The translations under genes and the position numbers were made by a program. The notes under the pieces are model-generated. The model was given only the letters and a program-made list of their open reading frames with translations. It searched no databases and had not been told where the DNA came from. DNA of 16,555 nucleotides from DATFNV01 sp035266225 (GTDB taxonomy: Bacteria > Planctomycetota > Planctomycetia > Gemmatales > Gemmataceae), in assembly GCA_035266225.1 (NCBI GenBank), contig DATFNV010000341.1, forward strand, positions 1-16,555, in the 5' to 3' direction. Positions 1 to 7,182 of this stretch are shown one piece after another; position 1 is the stretch's first letter; each line of letters starts with the position of its first letter.

Positions 1-2217
1 GGGTAGTTCTTGCATGCGCACGCCCACCGCGCGATAGATGGCATTGGCGAGGGCGGCAGGCGGCGGCACGATCGGCACCTCGCCGACGCCGCGCACCCCG
101 TAGGGATGCCCCGGGTTCGCCACCTCCACCATCACTGTGTCGATCATCGGCAGGTCGAGGCTGGTTGGCATCCGATAATCGAGGAAGCTGGCATTGGTCA
201 TCTCGCCCCGGGCGTTGTACGCGTACTCCTCGTTCAGCGCCCAGCCGATCCCCTGCACCGCCCCGCCCTGCATCTGTCCCTCGACGTAGCTCGGGTGGAC
301 GGCTTGGCCGACGTCCTGAACGGCCGTGTAGCGCAGGACCGTCACCTTGCCCGTTTCGGGATCCACTTCGACGTCAACGACGTGGGTGGCGAAGCCGCCG
401 CCGACGCCGGTCGGATCGACGCTCGCCCGGCCGACGATGGTGCCGCCGGTGGCGTGCAGCTTCTCGGCCAGTTCCTTGAAGGTGAGGCGCTTGGCGTCGT
501 CGGTCTTGCAGCGCAGCACGCCGGCGTCGTAGGACACGTCCTCCGGCTTGACTCCCCAGACCAGGGCGGCGCGAGCGACCATCTGCCGCTTGATGTCCTG
601 CGCGGCCTCGTAAGCGGCCCAGCCGGTGGCGAAGGTGACGCGGCTGCCGCCGGTCACGTCGGTGTAGCCGACCATGTCGGTGTCGGCGACGACCGGCCGG
701 ACGTCCTCGGCGCGGAGGCCCAGCGCCTCGGCGAGCTGCATGGCGATCGACGTGCGCGTGCCGCCGATGTCGGTCGAGCCCTCGACGAGGCTCACAGTGC
801 CGTCGGCGTTGACGCTGGCGGTGGCGCTGGACTTCAAGCCGCAGTTGAACCAGAAACCCGTCGCCACGCCTCGGCCGCGATTGGGTCCGGCGAGGGGAGA
901 GTTGTAGTGCGGGTGCTTCTTCGCCGCCTCGACCGTCTCGATCATACCGATGCGCGGGTAGACTGGGCCGTCGGCGCGGCGCGTCCCCTCGTGGGCCGCG
1001 TTCTTGAGGCGGAAGTCGAGCGGGTCAATGTTGAGCTTCTCGCAGATCTCATCGACGACCGTCTCCGACGCGAAGGCGGCGTTGGTGGCGCCCGGCGCCC
1101 GGTAGGCCGAGGTGGCCGGCTTGTTGACCACGACGTCGTAGCCGTCGATGTGGACGTTGGGGATGTTGTAACAGGCGAAAATACACATGGCGCCGGGCCC
1201 GACCGGCGAGCCGGGGAAGGCGCCGGCCTCGTAGGCCAGGTACGCCTGGGCCGCGGTGAGCCGGCCGGACTTATCCGCTCCCATTTTCACCTTGATGTAC
1301 GAGCCGGGCGTCGGGCCGGTCCCCTCGAAGACTTCGGTTCGGTTCATGGTGATCTTGACCGGCCGGCCGGTCTTCTTGCTCAGGGCCGCCGCGACCGGCT
1401 CGAGGTAGACGCGGATCTTGCCGCCGAAGCCGCCGCCGATCTCGGTCGGCACCGCCTTGATGCGCGACACGGGCAGGTCGAGGAGTTCCGCCATCTGCGC
1501 CCGCACCGTGAACGCTCCCTGCGTGCTGCACCAGATGGTGACGCTGCCGTCGGCGCTCCACAGGGCGGTCGCCGCGTGCGGCTCGATGTAGCCCTGGTGG
1601 ACCGTGGCAGTGTGGAACTCGCGCTCGACGACGACGGCCGCCTCGGCGAAGCCCTTTTCGACGTCGCCGATCTTGAATTGAAAGTGCTTGGCGACGTTGG
1701 AGCGCTTCCCGGTCGGCTTGCCGAGCGACTCGGTGACGAGGTCGTCGTGCAAGAGCGGGGCGCCGTCGCGCATGGCCTCGACCACGTCGGTGACGTGCGG
1801 CAGCGGCTCGTACTCGACGGCAATCAGCTTGAGCGCCTCCTCGGCGACGTGCGGGCTGACGGCGGCGACGGCGGCGACGGCCTGCCCCTTGTAGAGGACC
1901 TTGCCGCGGGCCAGGCAGTTGCTGCTGAGGTGCCGCAGATTGACGGCGCCTTCGCCCAGCTCGGCGATCTTGTCGCCGGGGTTGGGGAAGTCGGCGGCGG
2001 TGACGACGGCCTCGACGCCGGGCAGGGCGAGGGCCTTGCTCGCGTCGATTTTCTTGATGCAGCCGTGCGGGATGGGGCTGCGCAGGATGCGGCCGTGCAG
2101 CAGGCCGGGCATCTGCACGTCGGCGCCGTAGACCGCACGGCCGGTGACCTTGTCCACGCCGTCGTGGCGGATGGGACGGGTGCCGATGACTTTGTAGCCG
2201 TTGGTGCTCGTGCTCAT
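1..2217 (-). CDS. Molybdenum hydroxylase, molybdopterin-binding large subunit (xanthine dehydrogenase/CO dehydrogenase-like family), 3' end cut by window edge
   Basis: I translated this from the minus strand: 739 codons are open from an ATG at 2217 to the left edge with no stop. The protein starts with the family's hammerhead pattern (RHDGVDKVTGRAVYGAD, about residues 17-33). It then has the molybdopterin-contacting IGGGFGGK at 260-267, AYRAPG at 371-376, a QDVGQAVHPSYVEGQ stretch near the end, and GVRGVGE at 707-713, whose Glu713 is the expected catalytic base. In this family the subunit hydroxylates a purine, aldehyde or heterocycle at a Mo-pterin centre. Substrate cannot be read from sequence. 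The AYRAPG loop differs from the AYxCSFR loop of true form I CO dehydrogenase, so I do not call it coxL. The ATG overlaps the stop of the 2Fe-2S gene by 4 bases (ATGA), which implies translational coupling. Large subunits of this family run about 750-800 residues, so probably only a few to a few tens of residues are missing. Confidence 0.95.
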   Translation of the reverse strand, partial: MSTSTNGYKVIGTRPIRHDGVDKVTGRAVYGADVQMPGLLHGRILRSPIPHGCIKKIDASKALALPGVEAVVTAADFPNPGDKIAELGEGAVNLRHLSSNCLARGKVLYKGQAVAAVAAVSPHVAEEALKLIAVEYEPLPHVTDVVEAMRDGAPLLHDDLVTESLGKPTGKRSNVAKHFQFKIGDVEKGFAEAAVVVEREFHTATVHQGYIEPHAATALWSADGSVTIWCSTQGAFTVRAQMAELLDLPVSRIKAVPTEIGGGFGGKIRVYLEPVAAALSKKTGRPVKITMNRTEVFEGTGPTPGSYIKVKMGADKSGRLTAAQAYLAYEAGAFPGSPVGPGAMCIFACYNIPNVHIDGYDVVVNKPATSAYRAPGATNAAFASETVVDEICEKLNIDPLDFRLKNAAHEGTRRADGPVYPRIGMIETVEAAKKHPHYNSPLAGPNRGRGVATGFWFNCGLKSSATASVNADGTVSLVEGSTDIGGTRTSIAMQLAEALGLRAEDVRPVVADTDMVGYTDVTGGSRVTFATGWAAYEAAQDIKRQMVARAALVWGVKPEDVSYDAGVLRCKTDDAKRLTFKELAEKLHATGGTIVGRASVDPTGVGGGFATHVVDVEVDPETGKVTVLRYTAVQDVGQAVHPSYVEGQMQGGAVQGIGWALNEEYAYNARGEMTNASFLDYRMPTSLDLPMIDTVMVEVANPGHPYGVRGVGEVPIVPPPAALANAIYRAVGVRMQELP

Positions 2218-2747
2218 GGGAATTCTCCGCGGACTTGACTTATCGTTTCGCGCTCGCGTCCGTTCGCGCGAGCGCGAAACGATAAATCGGCGGCGTCGAG
2301 CACCGCCCGGATGATCTTGTCGTACCCGGTGCAGCGGCACAGGTTGCCGGCTAGCCAGTGGCGCACCTCCGCCTCGGTCGGGTTCGGCTTCTTCTCCAGC
2401 AGCGCCCGCGCCGCGACGATGAACCCGGGCGTGCAGATGCCGCACTGCAGCGCCGCGTGTTCGAGGAACTTCTGCTGCAAGGGGTGCAGCCCCTGCGACG
2501 GGGCGACGCCTTCGATGGTCGTGACCGTCTTCCCCTGGACCTCGGCCCCGAGGACCAGGCACGAATTGACCAGCCGGCCGTCGAGGATGACGTTGCACGC
2601 GCCGCAGTTGCCGTTGTTGCAGCCTTCCTTGGTGCCGGTCAGCCGCAGCTCGTCGCGCAGCACTTCGAGGAGGCTCTGCCGCGGCTCGCACAGGAACTCG
2701 GCCGGCTCGCCGTTGATCGTCGTCTGAACGTGAATCTTCTTGGACAC
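2214..2747 (-). CDS. 2Fe-2S iron-sulfur subunit of the molybdenum hydroxylase
   Basis: This 177-residue protein carries electrons from the Mo centre to FAD. The N-terminal plant-ferredoxin-type cluster ligands are Cys43, Cys48, Cys51 and Cys63 (EGCNNGNCGAC, then NSC). The C-terminal helical cluster ligands are Cys102, Cys105, Cys137 and Cys139 (QCGICTPG, then NLCRCTGY). All eight cysteines are present. The start is GTG at 2747, six bases after the upstream FAD-subunit frame ends, with a GGGAGAG Shine-Dalgarno sequence inside that gene's end. The 3' end overlaps the molybdopterin-subunit ATG by 4 bases. The oddity is the C-terminus: family members usually stop soon after the GYDKIIRAVLDAA helix (about residue 154). 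Here about 23 more residues, rich in Arg and Glu, are encoded by a palindromic element at 2240-2285. Confidence 0.95.
   Translation of the reverse strand: MSKKIHVQTTINGEPAEFLCEPRQSLLEVLRDELRLTGTKEGCNNGNCGACNVILDGRLVNSCLVLGAEVQGKTVTTIEGVAPSQGLHPLQQKFLEHAALQCGICTPGFIVAARALLEKKPNPTEAEVRHWLAGNLCRCTGYDKIIRAVLDAADLSFRARANGRERETISQVRGEFP
2240..2285. repeat. Palindromic element, copy A, inside the 3' end of the 2Fe-2S subunit gene
   Basis: Perfect 19-base arms (TTATCGTTTCGCGCTCGCG at 2240-2258 and its reverse complement at 2267-2285) surround an 8-base loop. The element lies within the reading frame of the 2Fe-2S subunit and encodes about residues 155-170 (LSFRARANGRERETIS), just past the normal end of the fold. 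The core CGTTTCGCG recurs in the palindromes at 7391-7460 and 9266-9295. It could act as an mRNA hairpin between the 2Fe-2S and molybdopterin cistrons, or be an inserted repeat; both are inference. Confidence 0.9.
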
Positions 2748-2750
2748 GAT

Positions 2751-3626
2751 TCAACTCTCCCTGGCCCGTTCGATGGCGCCGCGCAGCGCCCGCCTCGTGA
2801 GAACGCCCACCAGATGCCGCCGGTAGTCGGCGTCGCCGCGCATGTCGCTGATCGGCCGCGCCGCCGTCTGCGCCAGCGCCGCCGCCTTCGCCAGATGGTC
2901 GTCGGTCAGGGCGCCGTTCACCAGGGCCGCCCCGGCCTCCGGCACCAGCAGCGGCGTCGGCGCCACCGCCCCGAGCGACACCCGGGCGGCGATGCAGCGC
3001 GACCGGCCCTCGTCGAGGGTCACCGCGACGCCCACGCCGACGACGGCGATGTCCATCTCGTTGCGCGGGATGAAGCGGACGTAGAGGCTGCCGCTGCGCG
3101 GCCTCGGCGGCGGCAAGCGGAGCGCGAGCAGGAACTCGCCGCGGCCCAGGACAGTGCGGCCGGGAGCGGTGCAGAACTTCTCGACCGCCACCTCGCGCGT
3201 CCCCTCGCGGCCGGCGATCACGGCGACCGCCTCGTGAGCGATCAGCGCCGGGATGGAGTCGGCGGCGGGCGAGGCGTTGCACAGGTTGCCGCCGACGCTG
3301 GCCCGGCTCTGGATCTGGATGCCGCCGATGAGCAGGGCGGCGTCGGTCAGGCCGGGGTAGAGGCGAGGAATGTCGGGCTGCTCGTAGATGCGGTAGCACG
3401 GCACCGCCGCCCCGAGGCGCAACCCGCGGGCGGAATCGCAGCTCAGCTCGTTGACCTCGGGAATGTGCTTGAGGTCCACGAGCAGGTCCACGTCGCGGCG
3501 GTTCTCGCGTACTTGCACGATGATGTCGGTGCCGCCGGCCAGGGCGCGGGCCCGGTCGCCCTTCTCGGCGAACAGGGCGACGGCCTCGGCCACGGTCTTC
3601 GGTGCGGCGTAGTCGATCTCTTTCAA
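2751..3626 (-). CDS. FAD-binding subunit of the molybdenum hydroxylase (CoxM/XdhB-like)
   Basis: A 291-residue protein of normal length for the family. It has the two FAD-pyrophosphate motifs: AGGTDI at residues 30-35, and SVGGNLCNASPAADS at 110-124 (family consensus TIGGNLC..SPAAD). The C-terminal third matches the CO dehydrogenase flavoprotein C-terminal domain. The role is to pass electrons from the Fe-S subunit through FAD to an external acceptor. The start is a TTG at 3626, chosen because AAGGAAGGGGG lies just upstream and the reading N-terminus (MKEIDYAAPKTVAEA) matches how the family begins. It is first in the operon FAD - 2Fe-2S - Mo subunit, and it follows a recognisable promoter at 3661-3688. 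No maturation gene (xdhC-like) is visible beside it within the window. Confidence 0.94.
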   Translation of the reverse strand: MKEIDYAAPKTVAEAVALFAEKGDRARALAGGTDIIVQVRENRRDVDLLVDLKHIPEVNELSCDSARGLRLGAAVPCYRIYEQPDIPRLYPGLTDAALLIGGIQIQSRASVGGNLCNASPAADSIPALIAHEAVAVIAGREGTREVAVEKFCTAPGRTVLGRGEFLLALRLPPPRPRSGSLYVRFIPRNEMDIAVVGVGVAVTLDEGRSRCIAARVSLGAVAPTPLLVPEAGAALVNGALTDDHLAKAAALAQTAARPISDMRGDADYRRHLVGVLTRRALRGAIERARES

Positions 3627-3660
3627 GGCGGCCCCCTTCCTTCACTGGAGACTACCGCCA

Positions 3661-3688
3661 ATCATAGGAGGCCCCCCCCGGCGTTCAA
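3661..3688 (-). promoter_or_regulatory. Sigma70-type promoter of the molybdenum hydroxylase operon, with homopolymer in spacer
   Basis: On the minus strand there is TTGAAC (3688-3683), a 16-base spacer, then TATGAT (3666-3661). This places transcription start about 25-30 bases before the TTG start codon at 3626. The spacer contains an uninterrupted run of eight G (C on the plus strand, 3672-3679), so slippage there would change the -35/-10 spacing. The promoter lies between the stop of the upstream membrane-protein gene (3690) and the operon. Assignment is by match to the sigma70 consensus only. Confidence 0.6.
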
Positions 3689-3689
3689 G

Positions 3690-4088
3690 TCACCCCGACA
3701 GGGCTGCATGGAGCTTCGCCTGGGCCAGGTAGATCGCGAAGACCAGCAGCGCCGCCGCTAATAGCGGCAGGGCGATCATGACGCCGGACCAGAGCCGGCT
3801 CAAGCCCCGGGTTGGCCGTCGCCCGAGCGCGACGGCGATGGCCGTGCCCGATGGGAGGAAAATCACTAACCAGAGCAACAGGACGTACCAGTAGGTGTTG
3901 GCCCAGGCGGCCACCTCCATCGCGACCTGTGTGTTGTAAGGCAGACTCAGGCCGAACTCCTGGTACCTCTTCTGGTAACGGGGCACGACCATCAAGAGCC
4001 CCGCGAAGACGGCTGCCCAGAGGGCGGCCGGGATGGCCACCCCGCAGACCAGGGCGGCCAGCGGCGAACGGGAAGCCTGCGTGGTCAT
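3690..4088 (-). CDS. Small three-helix membrane protein with a GspF-like segment
   Basis: This 132-residue protein has three hydrophobic segments, at about residues 10-32, 62-83 and 100-120. Between the first two it reads VPRYQKRYQEFGLSLPYNT, followed by a hydrophobic helix. This resembles the motif in type II secretion F/PilC proteins where a membrane helix is followed by a 'fgaeLPxxT' loop and another helix. The similarity covers only that motif. The protein is far shorter than GspF (about 400 residues), so I infer only a membrane protein of unknown role. I chose ATG 4088 because it makes a 4-base ATGA overlap with the upstream nucleotidyltransferase gene and has GGGAGA in front. The longer frame upstream would lie inside that gene. 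Coupling implies the two are made together. Confidence 0.75.
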   Translation of the reverse strand: MTTQASRSPLAALVCGVAIPAALWAAVFAGLLMVVPRYQKRYQEFGLSLPYNTQVAMEVAAWANTYWYVLLLWLVIFLPSGTAIAVALGRRPTRGLSRLWSGVMIALPLLAAALLVFAIYLAQAKLHAALSG

Positions 4089-4753
4089 GGCGGTTCTCCC
4101 TCGCGCGCCTCGTACTCGTCCTCGCGCCGCTTCTCTTCCAGGCACTCGATGAAGTCCTGATGCACAGACGGGTGGAGCTGCGGCAGAAACGACTCGTCGA
4201 AGTTATGCACTTGAATCAGGAAGACAACGTCGCCGAAGTCTTTGTAGCGGCGGGCGGCAAGTTTGAGCTGGACGAGTTGCGGCAGCGTGATGACGCGGAT
4301 CTTCTCGATCTCCTGACTGTTGGTCACCGGGTCAGGGAATGCGAAGGGCCCCGGCTTGCCCGATCCCGGATAATGGCCCGTGACCAGGCAATCGAGAAGG
4401 ACACCGCTCTTTCGCTCCTCGAAGCGGCGGCTGCGACCTTCGACCGGCTTGTAGAACTTGGGCAACACCTCGTTGCGGAAGCGCTCCAACCCTTCCGGCG
4501 TCAACAGGACATCGACGTCATCGGTAGTCCGCCGGGCGCCGTGGAGGTTGAGGGCCATCGCACCCATGACCGCGTAAGGAATGCCAGCCCGTTCCAGTCG
4601 TTTCACGATCCGTCGCAAGGACTGGTGAACGGGATCGTTCTTCTGAAAGAACATCGCAATCTCCCAGAGGCGCCTATCGACATCGAATGTCGCGTAGTCG
4701 AACGCCGTCTTTCCCGTCGCCGAGCCGATCGGTTTCACTTTGGGCAGTGCCAT
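4085..4753 (-). CDS. Nucleotidyltransferase-fold protein (AbiEii/MNT-like)
   Basis: The 222-residue protein carries the minimal nucleotidyltransferase pattern. It reads LERAGIPYAVMGAMALNLHG at about residues 53-71, where the usual 'GG.A...hG' is MGAMALNLHG, followed by TTDDVDVLL at about 76-84. The Asp-Val-Asp there is the expected metal-binding pair. Relatives include toxins such as AbiEii/MenA and uncharacterised solitary proteins, so toxicity cannot be assumed. A later QLVQLKLAARRYKDFGDV stretch matches the 'K..A...R.KD..D' helix of such proteins. Start ATG 4753 is preceded by GAGGAGGGG at good spacing; a further in-frame ATG about 15 bases upstream is less well placed. It is coupled to a small membrane protein downstream and sits 58 bases after the WD40 gene. 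It is not obviously a toxin-antitoxin pair. Confidence 0.82.
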   Translation of the reverse strand: MALPKVKPIGSATGKTAFDYATFDVDRRLWEIAMFFQKNDPVHQSLRRIVKRLERAGIPYAVMGAMALNLHGARRTTDDVDVLLTPEGLERFRNEVLPKFYKPVEGRSRRFEERKSGVLLDCLVTGHYPGSGKPGPFAFPDPVTNSQEIEKIRVITLPQLVQLKLAARRYKDFGDVVFLIQVHNFDESFLPQLHPSVHQDFIECLEEKRREDEYEAREGEPP

Positions 4754-4811
4754 GATGCCCCTCCTCACTCTCAGGCTACCACACTACCGGCTGTCATTGC
4801 GCGGTCCTTCG

Positions 4812-6116
4812 TCAGTCTATCTTCTCGACGATCTCGATCTGCTTCGGGTCTTCCACGACGAGGCGGAACTTCTTGTCCTCCTCGGTGACGGTGCCGGTCA
4901 CGCGGATGGTCTTGTCCTTGAAGTGAGCCGCGGGGTCCTTGATGCCCGCCTTCGCCAAAGCCGCGGCGCCCGTCTTGTTGATGATGACGCCCAGGTTCTT
5001 CGGGTCGTGGAAGTCCTCCTCCGAGTCGAGGTAGATCTCACCGCGCTTCTCCAGGCGGTCCTTGCTGGCGCGGACGAGCATTTGCACGACAACCTTCTCG
5101 CCGACCTTTTTCGTCGCCTCCTCGGCGGTGATCGGCTTATCGACCGGGGCCGCCGCAAGGGCGGCCACGTCCCAGAGCCGCACCGTGCCGTCCGCGCCCC
5201 CCGTGGCCAGCGTCTTGCCGTCGGGAGCGAACGCCAGGGCCTGGAATGTCCCCTCGTCCTTTCGCAGATTAGCCCGCGCCTTGCCGGACGCCACGTCCCA
5301 GAGCTTCAGGGTGCCGTCCTTGCCGCCGGAGGCCAGCATCTTGCCGTCCGGGGAAAAGGCCAACGTGCGGACCAACCCGTGATGTCCCTCCAGGCGCCCG
5401 CCCGGCTTCCCCGAAGTCGCCTCCCAGAGCCGTACGATCCCGTCCTTGCCGGCCGAGGCCAGCAACTTGCCGTCCGGGGAAAAGGCCACGTCGCGCACCA
5501 TCTCGGTGTGGTCCTTCAGGATCGCGCGTTCCTTCCCGTCCGCGTCCCAGAGGCGCACCGTCCTGTCCCAACCGGCGGAGGCCACCGTCTTGCCGTCCGG
5601 TGAGAAAGCGATGCAATTCACCTCGTCGGTGTGCCCTTTCAGCGTGGCTTGCTCTTTGCCCGTCTTCAGGTCCCACAACTTGAGGGTGTAATCGGTACTC
5701 GACGAGGCCAGCGTCCGGCCGTCCGGAGCGAAGGCGAGGCCGCGCACCTGCCCGGGGTGCCCGGCGAGCGTGACCACCTGTTTCGCCGCCGCGGCGTCCC
5801 AGAGCTTGATGCCCTTGTCGTAGCCCGCCGTGGCCAAGGTCTTGCCGTCCGGGGCGAACGCCAGCGCCGTCACCATGCGCTCGTGGCCCGGCAGCGAGGC
5901 GCGTTCCTTGCCCGCCGCGTCCCACAGCCTCACCGTGCCGTCCTTGCTGCCCGTCGCCAGGGTCTTGCCGTCGGGAGAGTACGCGAGGCAGGTGACGGCG
6001 TCGCGATGCCCTTCCAGGGTCGCTCGCGCCGCGCCGCGCGGCTCCTCGCCCCGGGCGCCCGCGGACATCGCGAACAGCAGCATCACGCCCAGCCAAAGAC
6101 GCACGACTTTGCGCAT
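4812..6116 (-). CDS. Exported seven-bladed WD40 propeller protein with extra C-terminal domain
   Basis: The 434-residue product starts with a typical signal peptide: MRKVVRLW, a hydrophobic core, then AMSAGARGEE, with cleavage likely near residue 24-26. Seven WD40 repeats follow at about residues 31-325. Each has the GH...V..LAFSPDGKTLA.....D.TVRLWD pattern, enough for one closed propeller. The last 100 residues (about 333-434) form a separate beta-rich domain (GEKVVVQMLVRAS, IYLDSEEDFHDPKNLGVII, IRVTGTVTEEDKKFRLVVED). This resembles small OB-like domains found at the C-terminus of exported planctomycete proteins; that comparison is from memory and unconfirmed. No catalytic site is seen, so a binding or scaffold role outside the cytoplasm is inferred. 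Start ATG 6116 has GAGGAGGG in front; a longer in-frame start would spoil the signal peptide. Confidence 0.9.
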   Translation of the reverse strand: MRKVVRLWLGVMLLFAMSAGARGEEPRGAARATLEGHRDAVTCLAYSPDGKTLATGSKDGTVRLWDAAGKERASLPGHERMVTALAFAPDGKTLATAGYDKGIKLWDAAAAKQVVTLAGHPGQVRGLAFAPDGRTLASSSTDYTLKLWDLKTGKEQATLKGHTDEVNCIAFSPDGKTVASAGWDRTVRLWDADGKERAILKDHTEMVRDVAFSPDGKLLASAGKDGIVRLWEATSGKPGGRLEGHHGLVRTLAFSPDGKMLASGGKDGTLKLWDVASGKARANLRKDEGTFQALAFAPDGKTLATGGADGTVRLWDVAALAAAPVDKPITAEEATKKVGEKVVVQMLVRASKDRLEKRGEIYLDSEEDFHDPKNLGVIINKTGAAALAKAGIKDPAAHFKDKTIRVTGTVTEEDKKFRLVVEDPKQIEIVEKID

Positions 6117-6159
6117 GATACCCTCCTCGGATCGCAAAGGAGATGAGTAGCGGCCGGGC

Positions 6160-7038
6160 CTACCGCTGGGCGGACTTTGGGGGCAAGACGATATCGCTCT
6201 TGGTGCTGGCGACGATGGCGAAGATCTCGGCCTTCTCGGCCGGCGGCACCTGGAACTTGTCGAGCGTCTGCCCGAGGTCGTCGAGGAACGCCTGCCATTC
6301 CCCTTCGCTGAGCGCCAGGTGGACGTGCGAGTCGTACATCGACCGGCCGGTGTAGCGCTGTGGCCCGCCGGTGGCCTGGCACACCTGCTCGGTCACCAGG
6401 TACTTGAACCCCGCCCGCGAAACCTTGTGGTGGGCCTCGTTGACCGCGGGGTTGGCATTCAGTCGCGGGTCGTTCATGATCCGCTCGATGAAGTCATCGA
6501 TCACCGCCGCGATGGCGTAGACCCCGCCCAGACGTTCGTACAGTGACATGCGCTGTGGCTCCTCATCGGTCCCGGGCCTGCCGGCGCGTTCCACGGCCGT
6601 CAGCAGGGCGCGGAGTGGCTCCGGGTCGGCCAACCGGTGATCCCGCCCCACGATAACCAGCCCCGACTCCGGCAGCAAGCTGTTGCGCAGCAATTCCCGG
6701 CTGTCGGCGATGGGGATCACGTCGTCCGCTTCGGAATGCAGGATGATCGTGCCGGGCTTGACCCGCCGCTCCGCCCCCCAGTGCTTCCAGGCGGGGCACA
6801 GCAGCACCAGCGGCGTTGCCCCGGCGCGGACGTTCATGGCCACCGCCCCGCCGCGGCTGGAGCCGACGATCACGTCGGGATGATGCCGCTCGACCTCGGC
6901 CTGGGCGATCCGCACCGCCTCCTCGAAATCGTCGTCGGGGAGGGCGGGGTTGAGGATCTCGTGGCCGCCGCCCGCCAGGTAGGTCGGCTTGACGCCGCCG
7001 GGCGTCGAGGTCCAGCCGTGCAGGAAAAGAATCTTCAT
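6160..7038 (-). CDS. Alpha/beta-hydrolase fused to a group I truncated haemoglobin
   Basis: One 292-residue frame holds two domains. Residues 1-155 are a small alpha/beta hydrolase of the YqiA/RBBP9 size class. It opens with MKILFLHGWTSTPGG, has the nucleophile elbow GSSRG (Ser61), an acid in HSEADDVIP (Asp105 or 106) and the final His134 in GRDHRLADPE. Residues 164-285 are a truncated globin: MSLYERLGGVYAIAAVIDDF, ATGGPQRYTGRSMYDSH with proximal His238, and the last helix to VASTKSDIV. The distal B10 position, normally tyrosine after the Phe of 'DDFY', appears to be isoleucine (DDFIERIM). At the junction the DNA has GAGGAG nine bases before the in-frame ATG at Met164, plus an out-of-frame TGA. 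A separate globin could therefore also be made. Esterase plus haem/O2 or NO binding is inferred; no substrate is known. Confidence 0.9.
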   Translation of the reverse strand: MKILFLHGWTSTPGGVKPTYLAGGGHEILNPALPDDDFEEAVRIAQAEVERHHPDVIVGSSRGGAVAMNVRAGATPLVLLCPAWKHWGAERRVKPGTIILHSEADDVIPIADSRELLRNSLLPESGLVIVGRDHRLADPEPLRALLTAVERAGRPGTDEEPQRMSLYERLGGVYAIAAVIDDFIERIMNDPRLNANPAVNEAHHKVSRAGFKYLVTEQVCQATGGPQRYTGRSMYDSHVHLALSEGEWQAFLDDLGQTLDKFQVPPAEKAEIFAIVASTKSDIVLPPKSAQR

Positions 7039-7095
7039 GAGGGGACCCTCGTCAGGTCGAATGTATCTGGGGCCCAAAAAATTCGCGCCCCGCCC

Positions 7096-7122
7096 TTGAC
7101 TCCTGGGAGGGCGTGCTATAAT
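7096..7122 (+). promoter_or_regulatory. Promoter of the initiator tRNA gene
   Basis: TTGACT at 7096-7101 is followed, after 15 bases, by a perfect extended -10 element (TGC then TATAAT at 7117-7122). Transcription would start near 7129, giving a leader of about 54 bases before the tRNA. The leader can close a 7-bp stem between AGAGCCG (7132-7138) and CGGCTCT (7169-7175). The spacer is shorter than the ideal 17, but the extended -10 compensates. This is the best promoter match in the window, as expected for a stable RNA gene. Confidence 0.8.
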
Positions 7123-7182
7123 TGGAGATGAAGAGCCGTTCTCCTGACGGAACCCCCGACAACGGGCGCGGCTCTCACAGGG

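Noticed and set aside
1..2217. Calling the large subunit coxL (CO dehydrogenase)
   Set aside because: The active-site loop reads AYRAPG rather than AYxCSFR, so CO oxidation is not supported.
10..2238. Long plus-strand open frame (742 codons) across the left end
   Set aside because: It is the antisense shadow of the molybdopterin subunit. The minus strand gives clear family motifs, while the plus frame gives His/Asp/Arg-rich sequence without domain features.
2358..3761. Long plus-strand open frame of 467 codons
   Set aside because: Antisense to the 2Fe-2S and FAD subunit genes, whose motifs are unambiguous; low-complexity composition.
4812..6116. WD40 repeats as a DNA repeat array or CRISPR-like structure
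   Set aside because: The periodicity of about 126 bases is explained by the seven protein repeats of one gene; unit sequences diverge at the DNA level and there are no spacers.
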